DNA from: Stenotrophomonas maltophilia
GTDB taxonomy: Bacteria > Pseudomonadota > Gammaproteobacteria > Xanthomonadales > Xanthomonadaceae
Assembly (NCBI RefSeq): GCF_006974125.1
Contig: NZ_CP037858.1
Coordinates: 1,178,001-1,242,000, forward strand
Length of the DNA: 64,000 nucleotides
Direction: 5' to 3'
The position numbers were made by a program, and so were the translations under genes. Of this stretch, positions 30,834-37,479 are shown in pieces (the first letter of the stretch is position 1; each line of letters starts with the position of its first letter). Below the pieces are notes generated by a model. That model was given only the letters and a program-made list of their open reading frames with translations. It did no database searches and was not told the origin of the DNA.

Positions 30834-31220
30834 ATGGTCCGCGCAGCACCTGAGCCGCCATCGAGACCCGCTTTGGGCACCCGCCAGGCCCCTGTGGCCT
30901 TACAACCTGACGCAACACCTGCACCCGTCGACTGCCGCCGTTGTGACGCGGTCTGTTGCCGGCTGCCCGTGCTGCTGCAGCCCGGCGACCACGTGCCTGG
31001 CCAGTTCCTGTCACGCGACACCCACGGCCGTGCCGTGATGGCGCGCAACGAGGAAGGCTGGTGCGCGGCGATCGATCCCTATCACCTGCGCTGCACGATC
31101 TATTCGCAGCGCCCGGCGATCTGCCGCCAGTTTTCGATGGGCGGCGATGACTGCCGCCGCGAGCGGCAGGACTACCTGCGCCAGGCCGACGCCTGGGCGC
31201 TTTCCTCCCCTTCCACCTGA
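30834..31220 (+). CDS. YkgJ family Cys-cluster protein
   Basis: A 128-residue protein with a zinc/iron-chelating Cys pattern. CRRCDAVCC at about residues 34-42 is followed by CAAIDPYHLRCTIYSQRPAICRQFSMGGDDC. The CxxCxxxCC and IYxxRPxxCRxF elements are the signature of the YkgJ family, whose role is unknown. The start is uncertain because the first ATG at 30834 has no ribosome-binding site. A hairpin (GGCCCGCCCTGCGGGCC, 30788-30804) sits in the upstream gap. It precedes a small Lys-rich gene after 11 bp. Confidence 0.85.
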   Translation: MVRAAPEPPSRPALGTRQAPVALQPDATPAPVDCRRCDAVCCRLPVLLQPGDHVPGQFLSRDTHGRAVMARNEEGWCAAIDPYHLRCTIYSQRPAICRQFSMGGDDCRRERQDYLRQADAWALSSPST

Positions 31221-31231
31221 CAGGAGCAACC

Positions 31232-31414
31232 ATGCCCCGCAAGGCAAAGACCCCCGCGAAGGCCAGCAACAGCATCCGCAGCGAACGCAAGGGCGCGGCC
31301 GCCAGCACCGTGGTCAGCAGCGATTCGATCGCTTCGGACCTGGCAGCGTTCCGCAAGGCCGGTGGCAAGATCGAAGTCCTCGGCACCACCTGGGCGCTGA
31401 AGAAAGCCAGCTGA
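31232..31414 (+). CDS. Small basic hypothetical protein
   Basis: A 60-residue protein with a strong AGGAG six bases before the ATG at 31232. The N-terminal half is Lys/Arg/Ser/Ala-rich (MPRKAKTPAKAS); the C-terminal half (SIASDLAAFRKAGGKIEVLG) looks like a short folded unit ending in GTTWALKKAS. It is 11 bp downstream of the YkgJ gene and probably cotranscribed. I do not recognise a family. A DNA- or RNA-binding role would fit the charge but is only inference. Confidence 0.75.
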   Translation: MPRKAKTPAKASNSIRSERKGAAASTVVSSDSIASDLAAFRKAGGKIEVLGTTWALKKAS

Positions 31415-31463
31415 CCCAGTACTGACCGCGGCGGCGCTGCCGCCGCGGCCTGCCGGACCGTGC

Positions 31464-32345
31464 TCAGCGGTCCAGCCGCACCCGCACACTGCCCGAATGC
31501 GACTGGATGCGGATGTCTCCATCACCGCCGCCCAGACGCGTATCGAGATGGCTGCCCGGCCCATAGCGCGGCCGCTCCACCTGACCGGCATCGCTGTTGA
31601 TCGAGCCGCTGAAGCTGTTCACCGACAGCTGTGCCGACACCGTGCGCGGCAGGCTCAGCGTGACCGAGGCACTGACCGATTCGACATTGACGCGGCCGCC
31701 GGGCGCCAATCCGGCTGCTGCCAGGTCGATGCTGCCCGAGACGGTCTCCACCGCCAGCCGCTGCACGCGCCCGGCGTCGACCTCGACCCGTCCGGATACC
31801 GTCTGCGCACCGATATCACCGGACACGCCGCCGCCGGCCTCGATCCGGCCACTGACGGTGTTCACATCCAGTTTTGGCGTCTGCAGGCGTGCGCTGACGC
31901 TGCCACTGACCGTGTTGAGCTTGCTGTCACCACTGCGGCCAGATGCGCTCAGGCTGCCGCTGACCGTGTCGGCCTGCAGCCGTCGCACGTCGATGCCGCT
32001 GATGTCCTGGCTGGCGCTGACCGTGCTCAGCAACAGCTCCACCGAGCGCGGCACGTTCAGCACCAGCGTGGCCCCACCGTTGTTGTTGCGGCGCGGGTAT
32101 TCGATCTCCCAGCGCACGCGGTTGGCGCTTTTCTCCTGCCGCAGCTGCAGGCCGTCGCTGAGCGTGCCGGTGAGCTGCACGTCATTGCGGTCCCAACCAC
32201 GCACGGTCACCTTGCCGGCGACGTTGCTCAGCTCGATGCGACCGCCCGCGGCCAGGGTATGCCGCTCGTCGATGCGGGTGTCGGCCAGCGCCACGGCAGG
32301 GGCCAGCAGCAGCGCGACACAGCAGGAAATCAGGGTTCGGGTCAT
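31464..32345 (-). CDS. DUF4097 beta-strand repeat protein
   Basis: A 293-residue exported protein (signal peptide MTRTLISCCVALLLAPAVALA) made almost wholly of parallel-beta repeats. About eight units of the type LxxDTVSGSLSASG occur (LNTVSGSVSARL, VNTVSGRIEAGG, VETVSGSIDLAA). This is the DUF4097/adhesin-like repeat, usually periplasmic or surface. It lies 11 bp downstream of the probable anti-sigma gene and is likely the output gene of that operon. The Ser/Gly-rich helix stack could serve as a scaffold or sensor; function unknown. Confidence 0.85.
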   Translation of the reverse strand: MTRTLISCCVALLLAPAVALADTRIDERHTLAAGGRIELSNVAGKVTVRGWDRNDVQLTGTLSDGLQLRQEKSANRVRWEIEYPRRNNNGGATLVLNVPRSVELLLSTVSASQDISGIDVRRLQADTVSGSLSASGRSGDSKLNTVSGSVSARLQTPKLDVNTVSGRIEAGGGVSGDIGAQTVSGRVEVDAGRVQRLAVETVSGSIDLAAAGLAPGGRVNVESVSASVTLSLPRTVSAQLSVNSFSGSINSDAGQVERPRYGPGSHLDTRLGGGDGDIRIQSHSGSVRVRLDR

Positions 32346-32355
32346 GGCAGTCTCC

Positions 32356-32889
32356 TCAGGTCGTCAAGCCGGACTCGGCGGCATAGGCCGCCTGCCGGGT
32401 CAGTTCCAGCCGCAGCGTGTAGGTACGCTTGAGCTGGCCAAGCAGGTGCGGCGCACGCGGGTCCTGCGCCAGGGCGGCACGGATCTGCGCCGCGCTTTCA
32501 TCCAGTTCATGCAGGGCCGGCTGCCATTCCGGCGCCCGGCCATCGGGCAGCGCGGCCACGGCCTGCTGGTACTGCTCGGTCATCGCCGCGGCCTGCAGCT
32601 GCAGGGCGGACGGCACCGGCGTGTCCAGCTGCGCATGCCGCCACGGCGCCACCGCATACACTGCCAGGCTGGCTGCCAGCGCAGCCCCCACCGGCAGCCA
32701 CCAGCGGCGTCGCGAACGCGCAGGCAGGGCCACCACGTTGTCCGCTGGCGCAGGTGCTGCCTGCGGTTCACGCGGTGGCAGCCGGGCGGACAGACGCGCC
32801 CAGCCATCGGCGGGTACATCGCGCTCGTTTGGCAGCGCGCGCAGCCGGGCCAGCAGGTCGTGATCGGAATCGTGTTCGTGCGTACTCAT
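32356..32889 (-). CDS. Probable membrane anti-sigma factor
   Basis: A 177-residue single-pass membrane protein. The cytoplasmic N-terminus (MSTHEHDSDHDLLARLRALP) is followed by one transmembrane helix (about residues 63-82, RWWLPVGAALAASLAVYAVA) and an alpha-helical periplasmic part. Its start overlaps the stop of the ECF sigma gene by four bases (ATGA). That coupling is the main reason to call it the cognate anti-sigma factor. The N-terminus holds a cluster of His and Asp but no obvious zinc-binding ZAS motif, so the call is moderate. The DUF4097 gene follows. Confidence 0.72.
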   Translation of the reverse strand: MSTHEHDSDHDLLARLRALPNERDVPADGWARLSARLPPREPQAAPAPADNVVALPARSRRRWWLPVGAALAASLAVYAVAPWRHAQLDTPVPSALQLQAAAMTEQYQQAVAALPDGRAPEWQPALHELDESAAQIRAALAQDPRAPHLLGQLKRTYTLRLELTRQAAYAAESGLTT

Positions 32890-33464
32890 GTCATGTCTCC
32901 CAGCCGTGCGCGCAACAGGCCGCGCGCACGATGCAACTGTGCCTTGGAACTGCCGACAGCCATCTGCAGTTGTTCGGCGATTTCCTGGTGTTTCCAGCCC
33001 TCGATGTCGTGCAGTACCAGTACCGCACGCGCCCGTGGTGGCAGTGTCGACAGCGCGCGCTCAAGATCGCGCTCGGTGCCGGCACAACGGTCATGCACCG
33101 CCAGTTCCTGCAGGCCGCCGTCGATATCATCGAGGCTGTCGTGGTCCTGCCCGGCAGCCCGGCCGCGCAACTCCATCAGCGCGGCGTTGACGCCCAGCCG
33201 ATGCAGCCAGGTGGACAGGCTGCTCTCGAAACGGAACCCTGGTAGTGCTTTCCAGGCCTGCAGGAAGGCCTCCTGCAGCGCATCCTCGGCACGTGCCTGC
33301 TGGCCGCCACACAACCGCCACAGGACAGCGAATACACGCGGCGCGTGACGCCGGTACAGCAGTTCGTAGGCAGCGGTGTCGCCCGCAGCCGCCGCCCGCA
33401 CCAGAGCGGGTTCGTCGACGGCGTCGTTGGCGGCAGGCAGCGCGGGCATGGTGGTGTCGAGCAT
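32886..33464 (-). CDS. ECF sigma factor (RNA polymerase sigma-70 family)
   Basis: A 192-residue extracytoplasmic-function sigma factor. Region 2 is seen in ELLYRRHAPRVFAVLWRLCG and RAEDALQEAFLQAWKAL (core and -10 binding). Region 4 is LSTLPPRARAVLVLHDIEGWKHQEI with the -35 recognition helix ahead of QLHRARGLLRARLGD. The ATG at 33464 gives a normal length; a second ATG at 33449 is possible. It begins a three-gene operon with the probable anti-sigma and the DUF4097 gene. The self-regulated promoter could not be identified with confidence. Confidence 0.93.
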   Translation of the reverse strand: MLDTTMPALPAANDAVDEPALVRAAAAGDTAAYELLYRRHAPRVFAVLWRLCGGQQARAEDALQEAFLQAWKALPGFRFESSLSTWLHRLGVNAALMELRGRAAGQDHDSLDDIDGGLQELAVHDRCAGTERDLERALSTLPPRARAVLVLHDIEGWKHQEIAEQLQMAVGSSKAQLHRARGLLRARLGDMT

Positions 33465-33590
33465 ATCGCTTGGATGCGGCGACCCGGAAAAAGGTTTAGA
33501 GCCGATCGACGACCGATGCCATGCAACCTTTTCGACGGCTGCTGCATCCATGGAAGGTCCTTCGCGAAATTGCCGTCCAGGAGTTGTGCC

Positions 33591-33770
33591 ATGTCCAGCC
33601 CATCCTGCGCCGCCCTGCTGGTGATCACCGCCTGCGTACTGCTGCAGGCATTGGGCCTGTCCTTGCAGCTGCGTCCAGAAAACGGCCGCACCTGCTTGCA
33701 GCAGCACCGCCAGGAGCTGGTCTGTCTGGCCTGGACTCCGGCGGTCGAATCCACTGCACGCGCCGGGTAA
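33591..33770 (+). CDS. Small membrane peptide, hypothetical
   Basis: A 59-residue open frame with AGGAG eight bases before the ATG at 33591. Residues 7-27 (AALLVITACVLLQALGLSLQ) form one hydrophobic helix; the rest is polar with two further Cys. It lies divergently between the sigma factor gene and the mechanosensitive channel gene. The ribosome-binding site and the helix are the only support; no family is known to me. A longer upstream frame is probably a shadow of the sigma gene. Confidence 0.42.
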   Translation: MSSPSCAALLVITACVLLQALGLSLQLRPENGRTCLQQHRQELVCLAWTPAVESTARAG

Positions 33771-33806
33771 CATCGAAGGCCGTTATTGCCACCTGTCGTC
33801 GCCCCC

Positions 33807-34400
33807 ATGATGTTGTCGCTGAAGGATCACCTGCCGGCCTGGACCCACCCTTGGCTCCACGACGCGGGCATCGCCGTGAAGATCCTGCTCACCCTGCTGG
33901 CCGCGTGGCTGCTGCGGATGCTGGCACGGCGCTTGATCCGCCGCTTCGCCGAGCACTACACGCTGCCGCCGGAGATGGCGATGGGTGCGCGCCGGATCAG
34001 CAGCTTCGTGGTCTATTTCAGCGCAGTGCTGTACATCCTCAGCCTGCTCGGCGCATCGCCGTCGGTACTGTGGACCGCGTTCACCGGCTTCGCGGCCGTG
34101 GGCGCAGTGGCCTTCTTCGCGGCCTGGAGCGTGCTGTCCAACATCTTCTGCACGCTGCTGATCTTCACCACCCGCCCGTTCCGCCTGCATGACTACATCG
34201 AGGTGCTGGAGAACGGCGAGAAGCCGGGCCTGAAGGGGCGGGTGATCGACGTGAACCTGATCTACACCACGCTGCAGGAAACCGGCGACGGACACGAAGG
34301 CACGGTGCTGCAGCTGCCGAACAACCTGTTCTTCCAGCGCACGGTGCGGCGCTGGCGCGACCCGGCACAGGCTCCCGGTGGCATCCAGGGCGACGGCTGA
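33807..34400 (+). CDS. MscS family mechanosensitive ion channel (small)
   Basis: A 197-residue short MscS-type channel. Two N-terminal helices (to about residue 95) lead to the pore-lining helix TGFAAVGAVAFFAAWSVLSN, and the beta domain LLIFTTRPFRLHDYIEVL with LPNNLFFQRTVRRW. Small members like this have only the core of the fold and lack the long C-terminal domain. The ATG at 33807 is used; a TTG at 33786 is possible but extends into non-conserved sequence. Channel gating is by membrane tension in the family. Confidence 0.87.
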   Translation: MMLSLKDHLPAWTHPWLHDAGIAVKILLTLLAAWLLRMLARRLIRRFAEHYTLPPEMAMGARRISSFVVYFSAVLYILSLLGASPSVLWTAFTGFAAVGAVAFFAAWSVLSNIFCTLLIFTTRPFRLHDYIEVLENGEKPGLKGRVIDVNLIYTTLQETGDGHEGTVLQLPNNLFFQRTVRRWRDPAQAPGGIQGDG

Positions 34401-34412
34401 GGGTGGTTTTCG

Positions 34413-34632
34413 GCAGGGCTGCGCCCTGCACCCGCTACGAGCTGGAGCAACAGCACCAGCAACAGCCGAAGCAACGGCAAAAGCTGGCTTCCTGCGGGAT
34501 GGCGGGATGGGTCCGGTGGCGGGAGACGCCGTAAACCCGTCCATGGGGGCTTGGCCGCGGCATCCATGCCGCGGACACTCCCGCCACCGGACCCACCCCG
34601 CCTTCGACAGATTTCCGCGATCTGCCGGAACA
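34413..34632 (-). repeat. Large palindromic element, copy B
   Basis: Inverted relative to copy A. The outer stem pairs 34501-34524 with 34579-34602 with one mismatch (23 of 24). The inner hairpin is CCGCGGCAT/ATGCCGCGG and the second inner hairpin is CCC/GGG. The end palindrome GCAGGGCTGCGCCCTGC lies at 34413-34429. Copies B and C and three SMAG palindromes fill most of the 648-bp gap 34401-35048. Confidence 0.85.
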
Positions 34633-34644
34633 ACGCATTGCCCT

Positions 34645-34774
34645 GGTGGGTGTCGACCTTGGTCGACACGGTGGATCCACGCCATGCGTGGATGACTCAT
34701 TCGATATCTGACAGATGTGTCGACCAAGGTCGACACCTACCAGCAGCCGCTGTAGAGCCGAGCCATGCTCGGCT
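34645..34774. repeat. Cluster of four SMAG palindromes
   Basis: GTGGGTGTCGACCTTGGTCG at 34646 onward, GGATCCACGCCATGCGTGGATG at 34673-34694, the inverse CGACCAAGGTCGACACCTAC ending at 34740, and GTAGAGCCGAGCCATGCTCG at 34752. Each is a short hairpin. Three different sequence subtypes of the SMAG family sit together here in mixed orientation. Confidence 0.8.
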
Positions 34775-34815
34775 CAAATCGTTCCGATATCGAAATTTTC
34801 GATTTCAATGGAGAC

Positions 34816-34824
34816 TTATCCACA
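34816..34824 (+). other. Perfect DnaA-box sequence
   Basis: TTATCCACA matches the consensus 9-mer exactly. It sits between SMAG and palindromic repeats with no dnaA, dnaN or AT-rich unwinding region nearby, so an origin is unlikely. It could be a chance match or a titration site. Confidence 0.3.
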
Positions 34825-34836
34825 CACGGTGGAATC

Positions 34837-35034
34837 TACCCGATCGCGGAAATCTGTCAGAGGCGGGGCGGTGTCGGCTTGCGGGGTGTCAGCCGCATGG
34901 ATGCGGCTGCCAAGCCTACAAGGACGTACTTGCGGCGTCCCCGCAATCCGACACCGCCCCGCCACCCCACGGAACGCCAGCTCTTGCCGTTGCTCAGGCT
35001 TGAAGGCTTCGGCAGGTGCAGGGCGCAGCCCTGC
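34837..35034 (+). repeat. Large palindromic element, copy C
   Basis: The outer stem pairs 34862-34886 with 34939-34963 (24 of 25). It shares the overall shape of copy A but several stem positions differ and are matched on the other side. Inner hairpins are AGCCGCAT/ATGCGGCT and TAC/GTA. The left flank has CCCGATCGCGGAAATCTGTC and the right end the palindrome GCAGGGCGCAGCCCTGC. Confidence 0.85.
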
Positions 35035-35048
35035 AATAAAACACCCCT

Positions 35049-35315
35049 TTACCTCAGCTGGCTGTCCTTGCTGCCACGCCAGTTGTAGCCGGCATGCGCC
35101 TGTTCTTCGTCGTCATGCGCCTGCTGGCACGCCACGCACAGTCGAACACCAGGCACAGCCTGACGCCGCGCCAACGGAATCGGCGCGTCGCATTCCTCAC
35201 AATGTTCCAGACCCGGGCCCTCGCGCAGCTGGCGCCGCGCGCGGGCAATCGCATCGTCGACGGTGGCGTCGATCTGGTCCTGGACCGCGCCGTCTCCCGC
35301 CCAACCGGTGGCCAT
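35049..35315 (-). CDS. DksA/TraR-type C4 zinc-finger protein (YbiI-like)
   Basis: An 88-residue protein with a DksA-type zinc finger. CEECDAPIP and LCVACQQAH supply the four Cys, preceded by a helix (VDDAIARARRQL). There is no coiled-coil tip with the DksA Asp pair, so it resembles YbiI rather than true DksA. GGAGG lies six bases before the ATG at 35315, which is chosen over 35321. It may modify RNA polymerase, but that is by analogy. It ends close to a repeat cluster. Confidence 0.88.
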   Translation of the reverse strand: MATGWAGDGAVQDQIDATVDDAIARARRQLREGPGLEHCEECDAPIPLARRQAVPGVRLCVACQQAHDDEEQAHAGYNWRGSKDSQLR

Positions 35316-35383
35316 GGCCATCCTCCGCAGGTGTGTCGCCTGATATGGGGACGATACACCCGCGCACAAAGGAGCAGACCTGT

Positions 35384-35406
35384 GTTGAGCCGAGCCATGC
35401 CCGGCT
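35384..35406. repeat. Degenerate SMAG palindrome
   Basis: GTTGAGCCGAGCCATGCCCGGC is a variant of the GTAGAGCCGAGCCATGCTCG type at 34752. It lies in the 170-bp gap between the DksA-like and DUF2058 genes. Confidence 0.65.
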
Positions 35407-35445
35407 GATCTTCAGCAAGATGAGCAGAACATGGAGGGTTTCAAT

Positions 35446-35484
35446 CAAGCCGATTGCGGCTTAATCCCCTCCGTCCCCTTTTTG
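35446..35484. repeat. Single-sided GGGGACGGAGGGGATTAAG-type element
   Basis: A short hairpin AAGCCGATTGCGGCTT at 35446-35461 overlaps the start of a right arm CTTAATCCCCTCCGTCCCC ending in TTTTT. The matching left arm is missing or degenerate. Full palindromes of this type flank the DsbA-family gene at 53347-53426 and 54160-54235. The element lies just past the DUF2058 stop. Confidence 0.6.
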
Positions 35485-35485
35485 C

Positions 35486-36043
35486 TTACCAGACCAGGTC
35501 GTCGGGTACCTGGAACTGGGCGTAGTAGGCGTCGTCCTCGGCGTTGCCGGTGGAGATCTCGGCAGTCGAGCCCGGCTGGCCGTGGTCAACGATGATCGCT
35601 TCGGGCGCGCGCTCACGCACCTTTTCGGCGGCGGCACGCGGCAACAGGGCGTAACCGTCGCCGTGGGCAACGATGACCAGTACGCCGACCGACAGCGCCT
35701 TGCGCAGCTTGGGGTCGATCAGCAGGGTGCGGATCGCCGCGCCATCGCTGAAGCGATACTCGTCGTCGCCCTTGTGGGGCACGGCATGGGCGGTGATGAT
35801 CTGCCGGGCCTGGGCCTTCTGTTCAGCCAGCTTGGCCTGGGCGTTGCGCTCGGCGGCCAGCGCGCGGTCGCGCTCGACCTTCTCGGCGCGGGCCCGTTCA
35901 GCCTCGCGCTGGACCTCGGCCGAGGTCGATTCGGCCTTGCCCTGGCGGGCCTTGGCCTGCGCGCTCGCGGCAGCGCTGGCCTGCGACTTCTTGGCCAGGC
36001 CGGCCTTGAGCAATTGTTCCTGCAGCGCGTTGGGCTTTGCCAT
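35486..36043 (-). CDS. DUF2058 family protein
   Basis: A 185-residue protein with the DUF2058 (YaiL-type) pattern. A basic, helical coiled-coil N-terminus (LQEQLLKAGLAKKSQ) rich in Ala, Arg, Lys and Glu covers roughly residues 5-85. A compact C-terminal domain then begins with PHKGDDEYRFSDGAAIRTL and ends FQVPDDLVW. The role is unknown, and a nucleic-acid or ribosome link has been suggested for similar proteins but is inference here. It is divergent from the metalloprotease gene with a short gap. Confidence 0.9.
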   Translation of the reverse strand: MAKPNALQEQLLKAGLAKKSQASAAASAQAKARQGKAESTSAEVQREAERARAEKVERDRALAAERNAQAKLAEQKAQARQIITAHAVPHKGDDEYRFSDGAAIRTLLIDPKLRKALSVGVLVIVAHGDGYALLPRAAAEKVRERAPEAIIVDHGQPGSTAEISTGNAEDDAYYAQFQVPDDLVW

Positions 36044-36105
36044 GGTCGATGCATACCGCGTGTAATCTTGGATGCCCCATTCTACCGACGCCCCGCCGCC
36101 CCTGC

Positions 36106-36606
36106 ATGGCAGTCCTGAAGTACCTCACCGGCTATCCCGAACCCCTGGTCGCCCAGGTCAGTGACCTGCTGGCGCAGGGCAAGCTCGGCCCCTGGCTGCA
36201 GCAGCGCTATCCCGACCCGCACGAGGTGCGCAGCGATCGCCAGCTGTACGACTACACCCAGGACCTGAAGGACCGCTACCTGCGCAAGTCGGTGCCGCTC
36301 AACAAGGTCTGCTACGACAACACGCTGGAAGTGATCAAGCACGCGCTGGGTACCCATACCGCCATCTCCCGCGTCCACGGCGGCCGCCTCAAGGCCAGCC
36401 GTGAGATCCGCATCGCGACCGTGTTCCGCCAGGCGCCGGCAGCGTTCCTGCGCATGATCGTGGTGCATGAGCTGGCCCACCTGAAGGAAGCCGACCACAA
36501 CAAGGCCTTCTACCAGCTGTGCCAGCACATGGAGCCGGACTACCTGCAGCTGGAGTTCGATACCCGCCTGTACCTGACCGAGCTGGCCAACCGCGGCCAG
36601 CGCTGA
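36106..36606 (+). CDS. YgjP-like zinc metallopeptidase
   Basis: A 166-residue protein of the YgjP/WLM-like type (M48-related). The zinc motif HELAH (in IVVHELAHLKEADHNKAFY) provides two His and Glu, and the following His of EADHNKAF the third ligand. The N-terminal part is helical with a basic surface (GGRLKASREIRIATVFRQ). The ATG at 36106 was chosen over 36037 because it starts MAVLKYLTGYP, a compact N-terminus. Substrate unknown. It is followed by the pseudouridine-synthase-like gene after 47 bp. Confidence 0.85.
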   Translation: MAVLKYLTGYPEPLVAQVSDLLAQGKLGPWLQQRYPDPHEVRSDRQLYDYTQDLKDRYLRKSVPLNKVCYDNTLEVIKHALGTHTAISRVHGGRLKASREIRIATVFRQAPAAFLRMIVVHELAHLKEADHNKAFYQLCQHMEPDYLQLEFDTRLYLTELANRGQR

Positions 36607-36653
36607 CCGGCCGCAGCAGCTACACTGCGCGCCCCCTGCCTGACCTTTCCGCC

Positions 36654-37352
36654 ATGGAACCGATCCGTCTCGACAAACGCCTGTCCGCCCTGCTCGGCAT
36701 CCCGCGCGGCGAAGCGCGACGCTACATCGAAGGCGGCTGGGTCACGGTCAACGGCGAGGTGGTGGAACAGCCGCAGCGCCCGGTCGATGACAGCGCCGAG
36801 ATTGTGGTGGCCGAGCAGGCCAGCGATGAAAAGGCCGAGCGCGTCAGCATGCTGCTGCACAAGCCGGCCGGCGTTGCCGCTGAGACCCTGTGTGCGCTGG
36901 TCAGCAGTGACAGCCGCAGCGAACTTGATGCCAGCGACATCCGTCCGCTGCAGCGCCATTTCCACGGCCTGCAGCTGGCCGCCTCGCTTCCGGCCAGCGA
37001 CAGCGGCCTGGTGGTGGTCAGCCAGGATCCGGCCACGCTGGCCCATCTGCAGCGCAATCTGGGCCGCACCGAACAGGAATACCTGATCGAAGTGGCCGAA
37101 GGCGGTCCCGAGCGCGGCCCGTGGTTGATGGCGCGGCTGCAGCAGGAATCGGGCGGCGCCAAGGTCAGCTGGCAGAGCGAGCAGCGCCTGCGCTTCGCGG
37201 GCAAGGGCCTGACGGCCAAGGGCCTGCGCGTGGCGGTCACCGCTGCCGGCCTGCAGGTGACGGCCGTGCGTCGGCTGCGTATTGGCCGCGTGGCACTGGG
37301 ACCGCTGCCTGCGGGGCAGTGGCGTTACCTGGGCAGCGACGAGCGGTTCTGA
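36654..37352 (+). CDS. RsuA-family pseudouridine synthase-like protein without catalytic Asp
   Basis: A 232-residue protein with an S4 RNA-binding domain (IRLDKRLSALLGIPRGEARRYI) and an RsuA/RluF-type catalytic-domain fold (LLHKPAGV, DSGLVVVSQDP and a C-terminal RLRIGRVALGPLPAGQWRYL). The family's catalytic loop GRLDxxTxGL reads ASLPASDSGL at about residues 110-119. The Arg is Ser and the catalytic Asp is Pro. Normal enzyme activity is therefore not expected unless alignment has shifted. It may bind rRNA without modifying it. The reading frame is otherwise intact, so it is not simply decayed. Confidence 0.85.
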   Translation: MEPIRLDKRLSALLGIPRGEARRYIEGGWVTVNGEVVEQPQRPVDDSAEIVVAEQASDEKAERVSMLLHKPAGVAAETLCALVSSDSRSELDASDIRPLQRHFHGLQLAASLPASDSGLVVVSQDPATLAHLQRNLGRTEQEYLIEVAEGGPERGPWLMARLQQESGGAKVSWQSEQRLRFAGKGLTAKGLRVAVTAAGLQVTAVRRLRIGRVALGPLPAGQWRYLGSDERF

Positions 37353-37367
37353 CCGCGAAGCCCCTGT

Positions 37368-37470
37368 CATCCACGCATGGCGTGACGTTGTCTGAAGAAG
37401 CCATCCACGCATGGCGTGGATCTACGGCGATGGGCCTGTTGGCTTTCATCCACGCATCGCGTGGCTCTAC
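37368..37470. repeat. Tandem run of three SMAG palindromes
   Basis: CATCCACGCATGGCGTG at 37368-37384 (truncated), CATCCACGCATGGCGTGGAT at 37402 onward ending CTAC at 37425, and CATCCACGCATCGCGTGGCT at 37448 onward. All are in the same orientation with the GTAG end on the minus strand. They lie directly upstream of the phospholipase D gene and must overlie its promoter region. Confidence 0.82.
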
Positions 37471-37479
37471 CATCGGGGC

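Noticed and set aside
33345..33770. A 141-residue open frame as the true extent of the small membrane gene
   Set aside because: The upstream part is antisense to the ECF sigma gene; only the last 59 residues have a ribosome-binding site and a hydrophobic helix.
27514..34824. Replication origin suggested by DnaA boxes
   Set aside because: There is no dnaA, dnaN, gidA or AT-rich repeat region, and the boxes are isolated and far apart.
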